64,000 nt of DNA from Caldithrix sp. (GTDB lineage Bacteria > Zhuqueibacterota > Zhuqueibacteria > Thermofontimicrobiales > Sulfurfontimicrobiaceae). The stretch spans positions 1 to 64,000 of the forward strand of contig DYKB01000022.1 of the NCBI GenBank assembly GCA_020722815.1, in the 5' to 3' direction. The notes beneath the pieces were generated by a model that saw nothing but the letters and a program-made list of their open reading frames with translations, was not told the DNA's origin and did not search any database. This document shows positions 37,496 to 45,992 of the stretch, piece by piece; the stretch's first letter is position 1, and each line of letters opens with the position of its first letter. Both the position numbers and the translations under genes were made by a program.

Positions 37496-38224
37496 TCAAT
37501 ATCCCACTTCAACCAGAATCAAGCCATTCGGTGGAACCGTCTTACCCGCCAATTTTCGGTTGCGCGACGCCAAAATCTCAGGAATTTGCTCCGGGTTCAA
37601 ATTTCCCCGACCAACTTCTACCATTGTCCCAACGATGATTCGAACCATGTTGTGCAGAAACCGATTTGCAGTAATTTCCATCACGAAACAATCATCCTTT
37701 TGCTCCCAGGTCAAGGCGACCACATCGGATAGATAATGTGGTTGTTGGGGATCAGCTTTTGAAAACGCCTGAAAGTCATGTTCACCAATTAAATACTGCG
37801 AAGCTTGCTGAATAAGCTCAAAATTCAATTGATAGCGACAATACCACTGATAACGCCGTCCAATCGCATGACGGATTGGGGAAATCACATACCGATATTT
37901 CCGATATTTTGCAGAAAATCGGGCGTGAAAATCAGCCGCGACTTCTTCAGCCTTTATAATTCGGATATCCAGGGGTAAAAATCGATTTAAGCCTTTTTCG
38001 AAGATCGTTAGCGCTAATTTACTTTCGGTATTGAAGTTTACCACATTTCCCAGTGCATGGACGCCGGTATCGGTTCGACCGGCACAATATAATTTGACTT
38101 GTTCCTGGGTTAATTGCAGTAGCGCCTTTTCTAATTCACTTTGAACTGTTCTTCGTTCCGGCTGAAATTGCCAACCGTGATAATTGGTGCCATCATATTC
38201 GATAATTAATTTGATATTGCGCAT
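37496..38224 (-). CDS. truA: tRNA pseudouridine(38-40) synthase TruA
   Basis: 242 aa, normal length. It converts uridines 38-40 of tRNA anticodon arms to pseudouridine. IEYDGTNYHGWQFQP at the N-terminus and CAGRTDTGVHALG with the catalytic Asp52 are diagnostic; FLHNMVRIIVGTMVEVG is the conserved C-terminal motif. It follows the EcfT gene by 66 bp, an arrangement also seen in other bacteria where truA neighbours ecfT. Confidence 0.96.
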   Translation of the reverse strand: MRNIKLIIEYDGTNYHGWQFQPERRTVQSELEKALLQLTQEQVKLYCAGRTDTGVHALGNVVNFNTESKLALTIFEKGLNRFLPLDIRIIKAEEVAADFHARFSAKYRKYRYVISPIRHAIGRRYQWYCRYQLNFELIQQASQYLIGEHDFQAFSKADPQQPHYLSDVVALTWEQKDDCFVMEITANRFLHNMVRIIVGTMVEVGRGNLNPEQIPEILASRNRKLAGKTVPPNGLILVEVGY

Positions 38225-38290
38225 AACTTTTTAAAAAATTTAACTTCGCAAAGTAAACGAATCCTCGGAGTCTTTTGGGTTCGTCGAGAA

Positions 38291-39097
38291 TTAAATCGGT
38301 CCTAAAATTACGATTAAAATTGAGAGAAAAAGTGCCCCCGAAAAAACTTTATAATCACTATTCTGAAATTTTAATTCTTTAAAATTTGTTCGATTTGCCT
38401 GGCTATGAAAACAGCGTGAATCCATGGCCAGAGCCAGCTCATCTGCCCGGTGAAACGCTGAAATTAGCAAAGGTAACAACAATGGCAGCAGATTTTTGAT
38501 GCGTTCCAGTACCTTTCCTTCGAAATTTACCCCGCGGGACATTTGTGCCTTTTGGATTCGTTCGGCTTCCTGGATCAAAGTTGGAATAAATCGAATTGCC
38601 AGTGTCATCATCAGCACGATTTCAAACGTCGGAATGCCCACTTTTTTTAAAGGTGCAAATAATTTATTCAACCCATCGGTTAATTCAATCGGTGAAGTCG
38701 TTAAAGTTAAAACTGCAGCCAACGATATTAATATAATGAGGCGAAAACAATAGACAAATCCCAGTTTTAAACCATTTAAATTAATCATCAAATGCAAAAA
38801 AGGTATTTCCTGGTACGTTCCACCTTCAGTGAAAAACAGGTGCAAAATAAGGGTCAATAAAAATAGCCAGCGAAATGGCCGCAAATTTTTTACAAATATT
38901 CGAAAAGGAATATTTGATAAAAAAACCGCAAAAATTAATATGAAGGCGATAAAGCCCATATTAAGCCAGTCATCAAAAATTAAGAGCCAGGAAATAAACC
39001 AGAGGCTGCAGATAAATTTTGTCCGCGGATCGAGTTGATGAAGGAACGATTGAACCGGATAATATTGTCCTAATGTGATATCTTGTAAAAATTTCAT
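38291..39097 (-). CDS. ecfT: Energy-coupling factor transporter membrane subunit EcfT
   Basis: 268 aa with about six hydrophobic helices. The N-terminus GQYYPVQSFLHQLDPRTKFI and the cytoplasmic coupling motif EAERIQKAQMSRGVNFEG (the ARG-type box, here SRG) mark EcfT/CbiQ. EcfT links a substrate-binding S component to two ATPases for vitamin or metal uptake. No ecfA ATPase or S component is in the window, although ecfA genes could lie elsewhere. It heads the ecfT-truA-tal run. Confidence 0.92.
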   Translation of the reverse strand: MKFLQDITLGQYYPVQSFLHQLDPRTKFICSLWFISWLLIFDDWLNMGFIAFILIFAVFLSNIPFRIFVKNLRPFRWLFLLTLILHLFFTEGGTYQEIPFLHLMINLNGLKLGFVYCFRLIILISLAAVLTLTTSPIELTDGLNKLFAPLKKVGIPTFEIVLMMTLAIRFIPTLIQEAERIQKAQMSRGVNFEGKVLERIKNLLPLLLPLLISAFHRADELALAMDSRCFHSQANRTNFKELKFQNSDYKVFSGALFLSILIVILGPI

Positions 39098-39230
39098 CTA
39101 TGATTGAATTTAATGATCAACTGGTGTTAAAATTAAAATAGAAAAAAGAATATACGGGTTTATGGCTATAAAAGCAAGAAAATTATAATGCTGCTATTAA
39201 AACCATACTTACAGACTGAATAAAATTTAC

Positions 39231-39259
39231 TTGACTTTTATGTCATTTTCTATTAAGAT
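39231..39259 (+). promoter_or_regulatory. Sigma-70-type promoter of the PqqD-like gene
   Basis: TTGACT (39231-39236), 17-bp spacer, TAAGAT (39254-39259), about 100 bp before the start at 39362. Probably drives the 39362-42743 genes. Confidence 0.55.
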
Positions 39260-39361
39260 AACATTTAAGAATCAAGTGTTTAAATTTGAGGAATATCAAA
39301 TTCATAATGTTGCACAGAAAAATGCGGATAAATTTGCACTCCTAAAATTGGATATATTTTG

Positions 39362-39706
39362 ATGCCTGAACAAAATTTTTTTGACTTAATCCCTGAACGA
39401 AATCGAAATTTTGAAAAATTGGAAAATGGATTAATTGCTGTTATCCAGCCAAAATTTCAAAATCGCTGGCTGGTAAAATACCTGGTGCCAAGATTAAAAA
39501 AACCCAATATCCTGCTTCATCTGGATGAAATCGGGAGCCACATCTGGCAAAATTGTGATGGGCAAAAAACAGTTAAACAGATCGCCGAAAGTCTCCAGCA
39601 AAATTTTGGCGAAAAAGTTGACCCTGTTTTTGATCGGGTGATTCTCTTTTTTCAAAAATTATATAATCTTCAGTTAATAAAATATTCAAATTATGAAAGT
39701 AAATAA
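39362..39706 (+). CDS. PqqD-like (RRE-fold) protein
   Basis: About 114 aa. After a 45-residue lead (LIPERNRNFEKLENG), the segment ILLHLDEIGSHIWQNCDGQKTVKQIAESL followed by a C-terminal helix resembles PqqD, the winged-helix RiPP recognition element that presents precursor peptides to modifying enzymes. No radical-SAM maturase or precursor peptide is visible beside it. In FCB genomes PqqD-like proteins of this length often stand alone, with unknown role. ATG 39362 follows a TTG one codon upstream. Confidence 0.7.
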   Translation: MPEQNFFDLIPERNRNFEKLENGLIAVIQPKFQNRWLVKYLVPRLKKPNILLHLDEIGSHIWQNCDGQKTVKQIAESLQQNFGEKVDPVFDRVILFFQKLYNLQLIKYSNYESK

Positions 39707-39794
39707 TCGTATGATAGATTAATTGGGGAAAATTTTTGACTTCTATCTGTCTTCAGAAGTGAATTGGATCAAAATTAACTTTTATAGGCTTAAA

Positions 39795-41228
39795 ATGACT
39801 GGACGATTTGTTTCTTTTATAACGGGGCTTTTATTTTTGATGGCAATAAAAACCAATTTGCTCGCAACGACCGAAACTTCCCTGGTGAAGCAATGGCAAC
39901 AAGCCAAAACTTATGTTTGTTATTATGGTAAACAAAAAGTGGACAGTTTACGTAAATTTGATGTTGCCATTATTGAATCGCGTAATTATACCGCGGCGGA
40001 AATTGCACGAATTAAAGCGAAGGGGACGATTGTTGTCGGCTATATCTCCATTGGTGAGGATCTTGAGCTGCGCAAAGGAAATGGGAGAGGGCCCGGGGGC
40101 AATGCATCTTACTATATCGATATGAACGGGGACAATGCTCCCGATCAAAATCCGATCTGGAAGTCCTATTATATAAATCCTGGTGACCCGACCTGGCAGG
40201 ATTGGATCATTAAAAACCAGATGCGGGAAGTACTGGCGGAAAAAGGCTGCCAGGGAATTTTTATGGATACAATGGATTCAGCCGAAATTTTTCCTTCGAT
40301 TCGAGAGGGGATGATTCAATTGGTGCGACGCATGCAACGCGCTTACCCGTCCGCTTTTCTGGTCGCTAATCGGGGATTGGTGATTTTAGAATCGGTTGCA
40401 CCTTATATTTCCGGGCTGATGTACGAGGCTTTTTCCATGGCGGATTATGACTGGCAAAAAAAGGAATATATCGCACAAACGCCATTTCAACGGACTGAAA
40501 CTGCCTATAAAGCTGTAAAGCTCATTAACCGTATTCGGGAAAAATATGATTTTCAGGTTTTTGCCCTCGATTATGCCAAACCAACCGATTTGAACAAAAT
40601 TCAGGAATATTATGATCGCGCCTGGAGTTATAATTTTCTGCCTTATGTTTCGACTATTGAACTCAATCAGGTATTCATTCATAAAATCAAGCCTAAAACG
40701 CGTCGCGGGAATCTGGCGCAGTGTTATCAGGAATTTGATCCCATCTATCAAAAATTAAAAAAGCGGATTAATTCGAAAAACATTGCCTTCGCACAAAATG
40801 GAGCGGCGATTCATGTTTCTTCCACTTTTCCCGGTTATACAGTGGAGCCATTAAATGATGGAATTCGGCAAAGCAAAGATTTGTATTGGGCGCTGGCTGC
40901 CTGGGCTTCGGAAGAGACCGATGCGGAACATTGGGTAGAAGTTGAATTGGCGGAAACGGCTCCTCTGGATTCTATTCGAATATATTGGGCGTTTATGGAC
41001 CCAACTTATGCCGCATCGCAGTTTTATACCATTTATGGCTGGTTTTCCAATCAGTGGAACGAACTGCTTTATTATCAAAATAATCAGACAAATCGGGAAT
41101 TTGATGTGTTTAAAATTGATTCCCCTATTCCTATGGAAAAAATTAAAATTGTTCAATCACCAGAAAAAGGGCCTGTCGAACGTCCTAAATTATGCTGGAT
41201 TGCAGAAATAGAAGTATTAAAACGATAA
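39795..41228 (+). CDS. GH114-like (endo-alpha-1,4-polygalactosaminidase-related) secreted protein
   Basis: About 477 aa from ATG 39795, which gives a clean signal peptide (FVSFITGLLFLMAIKTNLLA); a TTG at 39723 would add an unlikely extension. The TIM-barrel part (VCYYGKQKVDSLRKFDVAII, GYISIGEDLELR, WIIKNQMREVLAEKGCQGIFMDTMDS, FALDYAKPTD) matches the GH114/TM1410-like family, active on alpha-1,4-galactosamine polymers. The C-terminal 130 residues (SSTFPGYTVEPLNDGI, SIRIYWAFMDPTYAASQF) look like a discoidin/F5-8-type carbohydrate-binding module. Possibly an exopolysaccharide-modifying enzyme; activity is inferred. Confidence 0.78.
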   Translation: MTGRFVSFITGLLFLMAIKTNLLATTETSLVKQWQQAKTYVCYYGKQKVDSLRKFDVAIIESRNYTAAEIARIKAKGTIVVGYISIGEDLELRKGNGRGPGGNASYYIDMNGDNAPDQNPIWKSYYINPGDPTWQDWIIKNQMREVLAEKGCQGIFMDTMDSAEIFPSIREGMIQLVRRMQRAYPSAFLVANRGLVILESVAPYISGLMYEAFSMADYDWQKKEYIAQTPFQRTETAYKAVKLINRIREKYDFQVFALDYAKPTDLNKIQEYYDRAWSYNFLPYVSTIELNQVFIHKIKPKTRRGNLAQCYQEFDPIYQKLKKRINSKNIAFAQNGAAIHVSSTFPGYTVEPLNDGIRQSKDLYWALAAWASEETDAEHWVEVELAETAPLDSIRIYWAFMDPTYAASQFYTIYGWFSNQWNELLYYQNNQTNREFDVFKIDSPIPMEKIKIVQSPEKGPVERPKLCWIAEIEVLKR

Positions 41229-41258
41229 TCTTTTTAATTTAAAATTACAGGTAAAATA

Positions 41259-42743
41259 ATGGCTGACAATGATCAAAACATCAAAGAGGCGATGCATCAT
41301 GATTTACCATCAGCGGATTTTCAAAAATATGCCCATCAAACGGTGGATTGGATCGCACACTTTTTGGAAACGATGCGGGAGTATCCAGTTCTCGCACAAA
41401 TACAACCCGGCGACGTGAAAAAGAAATTACCACCCCATCCGCCGGAAAATCCTGAAGACTTTTTATCAATTTTAAGCGATTTTGAAGAAAAGATTGTTCC
41501 GGGCATCACGCATTGGAATCATCCGCGGTTTTTTGCTTATTTTTCAATCACCGGATCCGCTCCTGGCATAATTGGTGAAATGCTGACTGCGGCACTGAAT
41601 GTCAATGCCATGCTCTGGAAATCTTCGCCTTCGGCTACCGAGCTTGAGGAAGTGGTGCTGGATTGGCTGCGTCAGATGGTGGATTTGCCTCCGGATTTTA
41701 AGGGCGTTATTAATGATACGGCTTCTGTCAGCAGTCTTTGTGCGATGGCAGCGGCGCGGGAGTCTGCCGGATTGAATATTCGTGAACAGGGGATGGCTGG
41801 TCGCACTGATTTGCCGCCGCTACGCTTTTATAGTTCAACCGAAGCCCATTCTTCCATCGAAAAAGCCGCAATTACGTTGGGAATTGGGCAGGATGGGCTC
41901 AAAAAAATTCCAGTCGACTCCAAATTTCAAATGGATATCGCCATGCTTGAAAAAGCGATTTTGGATGATTTGCAGCACGGAATAAAACCGATTGGAGTGA
42001 TTGCGACGCTTGGAACAACTTCCACGACCAGTATTGATCCACCGGCAGAAATTGCAGATATCTGTGAGCAGTACAAACTCTGGCTTCATATCGATGCCGC
42101 GTATGGTGGTTCAGCCGCGTTATTACCGGAAAAACGGGCGCTATTTTATGGCTGGGAGCGGGCAAATTCGATTGTTGTTAATCCGCATAAATGGCTTTTT
42201 ACGCCCATCGATTGCAGTGTTCTTTATTGTCGGCAACCGGATATTCTGCGGCAGGCATTCAGCCTGGTGCCGGAATATCTTCGAACAGCAGAAGCGGATC
42301 AGGTCACGAATTTGATGGATTACGGGGTGGCGCTTGGCCGGCGTTTTCGGGCTTTGAAATTATGGATGGTCATTCGGGCATTTGGTCAAAAGAAAATGAC
42401 AGCGGCAATCCGTGAACATATTCAATTTGCCGAAAAATTAAAACACAGAATTGATGATGATCCGAATTTTGAATTGTTAGCACCGGTTCCATTCAGTACA
42501 TTAGTTTTTCGATTTGTCCCGAGAATTCAGATGCCATTATCGGCCGCAGAAATCGATCATCTTAATGAAACATTGCTAAATCAACTTAACGGAACAGGAC
42601 AGGTTTTTCTTTCGCACACAAAATTAAGAGGGCATTTTGCGATCCGACTGGCGATTGGGAATTTGAAAACCACCTGGGAAGATATCGAGTTTACCTGGAA
42701 TTTAATCCAGAGCGAATCGATCAAGCTATTGAATTCGCTTTAA
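41259..42743 (+). CDS. Pyridoxal-dependent aromatic-L-amino-acid decarboxylase family protein
   Basis: 494 aa group II decarboxylase. The PLP lysine is Lys311 in NPHKWLFTPIDCS. The N-terminal ITHWNHPRFFAYF and GEMLTAALNVNAMLWKSSPS, and HIDAAYGGSAALLPE, are typical of aromatic amino acid (Tyr/Trp/Phe/DOPA) decarboxylases. It makes an aromatic amine, or in some members an aldehyde, from the amino acid. It begins 30 bp after the GH114-like gene and is likely co-transcribed; no metabolic link between them is obvious. Confidence 0.9.
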   Translation: MADNDQNIKEAMHHDLPSADFQKYAHQTVDWIAHFLETMREYPVLAQIQPGDVKKKLPPHPPENPEDFLSILSDFEEKIVPGITHWNHPRFFAYFSITGSAPGIIGEMLTAALNVNAMLWKSSPSATELEEVVLDWLRQMVDLPPDFKGVINDTASVSSLCAMAAARESAGLNIREQGMAGRTDLPPLRFYSSTEAHSSIEKAAITLGIGQDGLKKIPVDSKFQMDIAMLEKAILDDLQHGIKPIGVIATLGTTSTTSIDPPAEIADICEQYKLWLHIDAAYGGSAALLPEKRALFYGWERANSIVVNPHKWLFTPIDCSVLYCRQPDILRQAFSLVPEYLRTAEADQVTNLMDYGVALGRRFRALKLWMVIRAFGQKKMTAAIREHIQFAEKLKHRIDDDPNFELLAPVPFSTLVFRFVPRIQMPLSAAEIDHLNETLLNQLNGTGQVFLSHTKLRGHFAIRLAIGNLKTTWEDIEFTWNLIQSESIKLLNSL

Positions 42744-42814
42744 AACAATTTGTTAGTAATAATTGATGTAATCTACGCTCTCTCATATTAATTGAATTAA
42801 CTCTTTGGAAAAAC

Positions 42815-43366
42815 ATGCTCTATCTCGGATTAACCGGCACGAATGCCGCCGGAAAAACCTCATTGTTAGAATTTTTAATTCAAAAGGGCTTTTCGAACTA
42901 CTCCCTTTCAGATATTTTGCGGGAAGAATTGCAAAAGCGACAGCAAACAATTACGCGTGCCAACTTAATACAAATCGGTAATGAATTGCGTTATCAATTC
43001 GGGGCTGGCGTACTGGCTGAACGAATTCTTAAGCATCTTAATGCTCAAAAAGCTGTAATTGATAGTATTCGGAATCCTTCGGAAATTAAAGTACTCAGAG
43101 GATTAAGCAACTTTTTCTTATTGGCCATCGATGCGCCCATCGAAATTCGTTTCGAAAGAGCACGACTTCGACAGCGTGATGAGTCTGCAACGGATCTGGA
43201 TTCTTTTCGACAGATTGAACTTCTCGAGTCCAGCCAGGATCCAAACGCTCAAAATATTCCAGCTTGTATTGCTCAGGCTGATTTTAAAATTTTTAACGAT
43301 AATACGAAAGAAAATTTATATCATGAGTTGGAAAAAATACTCAATTCACTTTTCAAACAAATTTAA
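42815..43366 (+). CDS. Small P-loop kinase-like ATPase
   Basis: 183 aa. Walker A GLTGTNAAGKTS (about 5-16), then the substrate/lid pattern YSLSDILREELQKR, VIDSIRNPSEIKVLRG and FLLAIDAPIEIRFERARLRQRDE. It resembles dephospho-CoA kinase and the P-loop kinase domain of deoxycytidylate deaminase-like proteins. The phosphate acceptor is unknown. It begins 71 bp after the decarboxylase gene with TTTGGAA upstream. Confidence 0.75.
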   Translation: MLYLGLTGTNAAGKTSLLEFLIQKGFSNYSLSDILREELQKRQQTITRANLIQIGNELRYQFGAGVLAERILKHLNAQKAVIDSIRNPSEIKVLRGLSNFFLLAIDAPIEIRFERARLRQRDESATDLDSFRQIELLESSQDPNAQNIPACIAQADFKIFNDNTKENLYHELEKILNSLFKQI

Positions 43367-43510
43367 TCAGCCGAGAGAATGGTTAACAAGCTTATATTCA
43401 AATCTTTTTAAAATGCAACGATTTCCTGCCACAATCGTATTAAATGATTATCGTTATGCAAATCGGTGAATATCAAAGCAATTTTGGATGAAAATAAGGA
43501 GGAGGATACT

Positions 43511-44323
43511 ATACGCCAATTTTTTCAAATGACTTTCATACTGATTCTTATGATATCAGTTTCTTTTCTTGCTTGTGATCAATTAAATGAAAAATACGAG
43601 GAAAATTTTGAACAAGAGTTCGCTTTTTCCAGTGATGGGCAGATAACATTGAGGAATACAAATGGAACAGTGGCCGTTACTGGCTGGTCAGAAGAAAAGA
43701 TTAAAATTATTGCTCATAAAATTGTCCGGGCGCGCACGCAACGAAGGGCAGCGCATTATATGAAGGATTTTAAAATTGATATTCAACACGATGCAAAAAA
43801 TATTGAAATAGAAGCTGATTATCCACCCGGGCTGTCGGGCGGAAATCTCTGGAATCTCATTTTCTCAGGGAGTCATGCCAGTTACTCGGTTAATTATGAA
43901 ATCATGGTACCACTTCAAACTGCACTCGATCTGTCAACAACGAATGGCAAAGTTGAAGTAGAAAAGGTTGATGGCGAAATGGAACTCCGGTCGACCAATG
44001 GGTCGCTCTCTCTGTCGGAGGTCTCTGGAAATATTTTTGCTAAAACCACGAATGGTTCGATTCGGGCAGAAGTCGATGCCTTTACAGAAACCAATCGCCT
44101 GGAATTAAAAACAACGAATGGAAAAATAGCCATTACCCTTCCTGAAGCAATCCATGCGGACGTATTTGCGCAGACGACAAATGGCAATATTCGTACTGAT
44201 TTTCCAATTGAAACTTCTCGCGGCATTAGTGGAAATAAAATCAGCGGCAAAATTGGTGGCGGCGGTGGTGAGATTGATCTGCATACAACAAATGGTTCGA
44301 TTTCGATTCAAAAAACTGATTAA
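43511..44323 (+). CDS. DUF4097-type lipoprotein with TTNG repeats
   Basis: About 270 aa. Lipoprotein signal FILILMISVSFLAC followed by a right-handed beta-helix-like repeat region with six or more TTNG/STNG motifs (TTNGKVEVE, STNGSLSL, TTNGSIRAE, TTNGKIAI, TTNGNIRTD, TTNGSISI), as in DUF4097 putative adhesins. The start is odd: the strong AGGAGGAGG at 43497-43505 points to an ATA at 43511, giving MRQFFQMTFILI, an ideal signal peptide. Alternatives are GTG 43466 without a ribosome binding site, or ATG 43529, too far from it. Function unknown; outer or inner membrane anchored. Confidence 0.75.
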   Translation: MRQFFQMTFILILMISVSFLACDQLNEKYEENFEQEFAFSSDGQITLRNTNGTVAVTGWSEEKIKIIAHKIVRARTQRRAAHYMKDFKIDIQHDAKNIEIEADYPPGLSGGNLWNLIFSGSHASYSVNYEIMVPLQTALDLSTTNGKVEVEKVDGEMELRSTNGSLSLSEVSGNIFAKTTNGSIRAEVDAFTETNRLELKTTNGKIAITLPEAIHADVFAQTTNGNIRTDFPIETSRGISGNKISGKIGGGGGEIDLHTTNGSISIQKTD

Positions 44324-44352
44324 TCGTTCAATATTGTAAATTTTAAAGCATT

Positions 44353-45927
44353 TTATCGGTTTTTGACGCGAAATGCCAGTTTTAATCCATCAGCCGCGCT
44401 GCTGACGATTCCGCCGGCATAGCCCGCCCCTTCGCCGATTGGGAACAATCCCTTGATATTAATGGATTCATACGAATTTTCATCACGTAAAATTCGAATT
44501 GGTGATGAGGTCCGGGTCTCCGGGGCGATCAGGATGCCTTCATCAATAAAACCGGGTATTTTTTGATTAAAATTTTTTAATCCTTCGCGCAATGCTTCGA
44601 TAATAAAATTCGGGAATATGCGTTTCAGGTCAACAGCCGTCAGGCCAGGGCGATAACTTGATTTTTTCAATCGCTCCTGAAAATTATTTTTCACGAAATC
44701 TGAAATCGCCTGCGCTGGTGCATTATAATTGGTACCGCTTAATTGAAATGCTTTTTTCTCGATTTCTTCCTGAAACTGAATCCCTTTCAACGGTTCACTT
44801 TCAAAATCTGCTGGATGGATGGTGACAACAATGCCCGCATTTGAGTGGGCTTTGTTTCGCACAAAATTGCTCATTCCATTGGTGACCACCTCTTCGGGCG
44901 CACTATTTGACAAAATAACTTCCCCGCCAGGGCACATACAGAATGAATAAATGCCGCGATTGCCTTTCAACCAGTTGTAAGTCAATTTATAATCGGCGGC
45001 GCCGGTTATTTGAAAATCGCAGGACTTCCCATATTGTGAAAAATCGATGAATTCGCGAGGATGTTCCGCCCGGACACCCATTGCATAGGGTTTGCTGCCT
45101 AAATTGACACCTTTTCGAAAAAGTAATCGATAAATATCACGCGCGGAATGTCCAATTGCCAGAATGAGATGTCGCACGGGTATCAACTGCCCATTTATTG
45201 AAATTCGATGAATTTCTTCCTTTACAATGTCGAGATCATCCAGACGTGAATTGAAATAGAATTCCACGCCATTTTCGAGGAGAAATTGACGGATTTTGGG
45301 AATTATCTGCCGCAGTTTGTCGGTGCCAATATGGGGCTTTTGTTTATATCCAATTTCCACCGGCGCGCCAAACTGGATGAGCAAATTCAGCACCTTCGCG
45401 GTAAAAAAATCCTGATTCCGGGCGGTTAATTTCCCATCTGAAAATGTACCGGCCCCGCCTTCGCCAAATAAAACATTGGAATTTTCATTAAAAATCCGCT
45501 GATTCCAGAGGGCATTCACATCACGGGAGCGTTCCGCTACCGGTTTACCGCGTTCAAAAATAACTGGTTGATATCCCTTTTCAACCAGTCCCAACGCCGC
45601 AAAAAGTCCCGCCGGTCCGGAGCCGATGATGACCGGTCTGGCGTCAAAATGGTGAATGAAATCGATTTTCGGCGGTTGGGGTGGTTCATATAATGAAAGT
45701 CCGGCGTTTTTTAGTACCGCCGAAGCCTCAACCAGCCGAATGGCAAGTGTATAGATAAATTTTAAATTCGATTTTTTCCGGGCATCTAACGACTCCCGTA
45801 AAATTTTCACTTCGCCAATTTCTGTCGGGGAAATTTTTAGATACTTGGCGACCAAATCGCGTATTTCTATCTGATCTCGAATTGGTTTTTCAATCGTTGA
45901 AATTTTTAGCCAGGGTGATGGTATCAT
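44353..45927 (-). CDS. FAD-dependent dehydrogenase (COG2509-like)
   Basis: 524 aa. A RNA-binding-like N-terminal region of about 90 residues precedes the dinucleotide fold PVIIGSGPAGLFAALGL (GxGxxG near 102-107). NVLFGEGGAGTFSDGKLTAR, HLILAIGHSARD, FCMCPGGEVILS and FPIGEGAGYAGGIVSSAADG are hallmarks of the uncharacterised COG2509 flavoprotein family. The substrate is unknown. On its own strand the start codon is preceded by a run of 14 T (45932-45945) and no ribosome binding site, so expression may vary through slippage. Confidence 0.88.
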   Translation of the reverse strand: MIPSPWLKISTIEKPIRDQIEIRDLVAKYLKISPTEIGEVKILRESLDARKKSNLKFIYTLAIRLVEASAVLKNAGLSLYEPPQPPKIDFIHHFDARPVIIGSGPAGLFAALGLVEKGYQPVIFERGKPVAERSRDVNALWNQRIFNENSNVLFGEGGAGTFSDGKLTARNQDFFTAKVLNLLIQFGAPVEIGYKQKPHIGTDKLRQIIPKIRQFLLENGVEFYFNSRLDDLDIVKEEIHRISINGQLIPVRHLILAIGHSARDIYRLLFRKGVNLGSKPYAMGVRAEHPREFIDFSQYGKSCDFQITGAADYKLTYNWLKGNRGIYSFCMCPGGEVILSNSAPEEVVTNGMSNFVRNKAHSNAGIVVTIHPADFESEPLKGIQFQEEIEKKAFQLSGTNYNAPAQAISDFVKNNFQERLKKSSYRPGLTAVDLKRIFPNFIIEALREGLKNFNQKIPGFIDEGILIAPETRTSSPIRILRDENSYESINIKGLFPIGEGAGYAGGIVSSAADGLKLAFRVKNR

Positions 45928-45931
45928 ATTG

Positions 45932-45945
45932 AAAAAAAAAAAAAA
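45932..45945. repeat. 14-bp A/T homopolymer just upstream of the flavoprotein start
   Basis: Fourteen consecutive A on the plus strand (T on the gene's strand), four bases before the ATG of the flavoprotein gene. It replaces the normal ribosome-binding-site region. Long homopolymers are prone to slippage and can alter transcript or leader length. Confidence 0.85.
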
Positions 45946-45992
45946 GAGTTTATTGGTTATAATTATGGAATTGTTTTATATTTTTGATGGTG

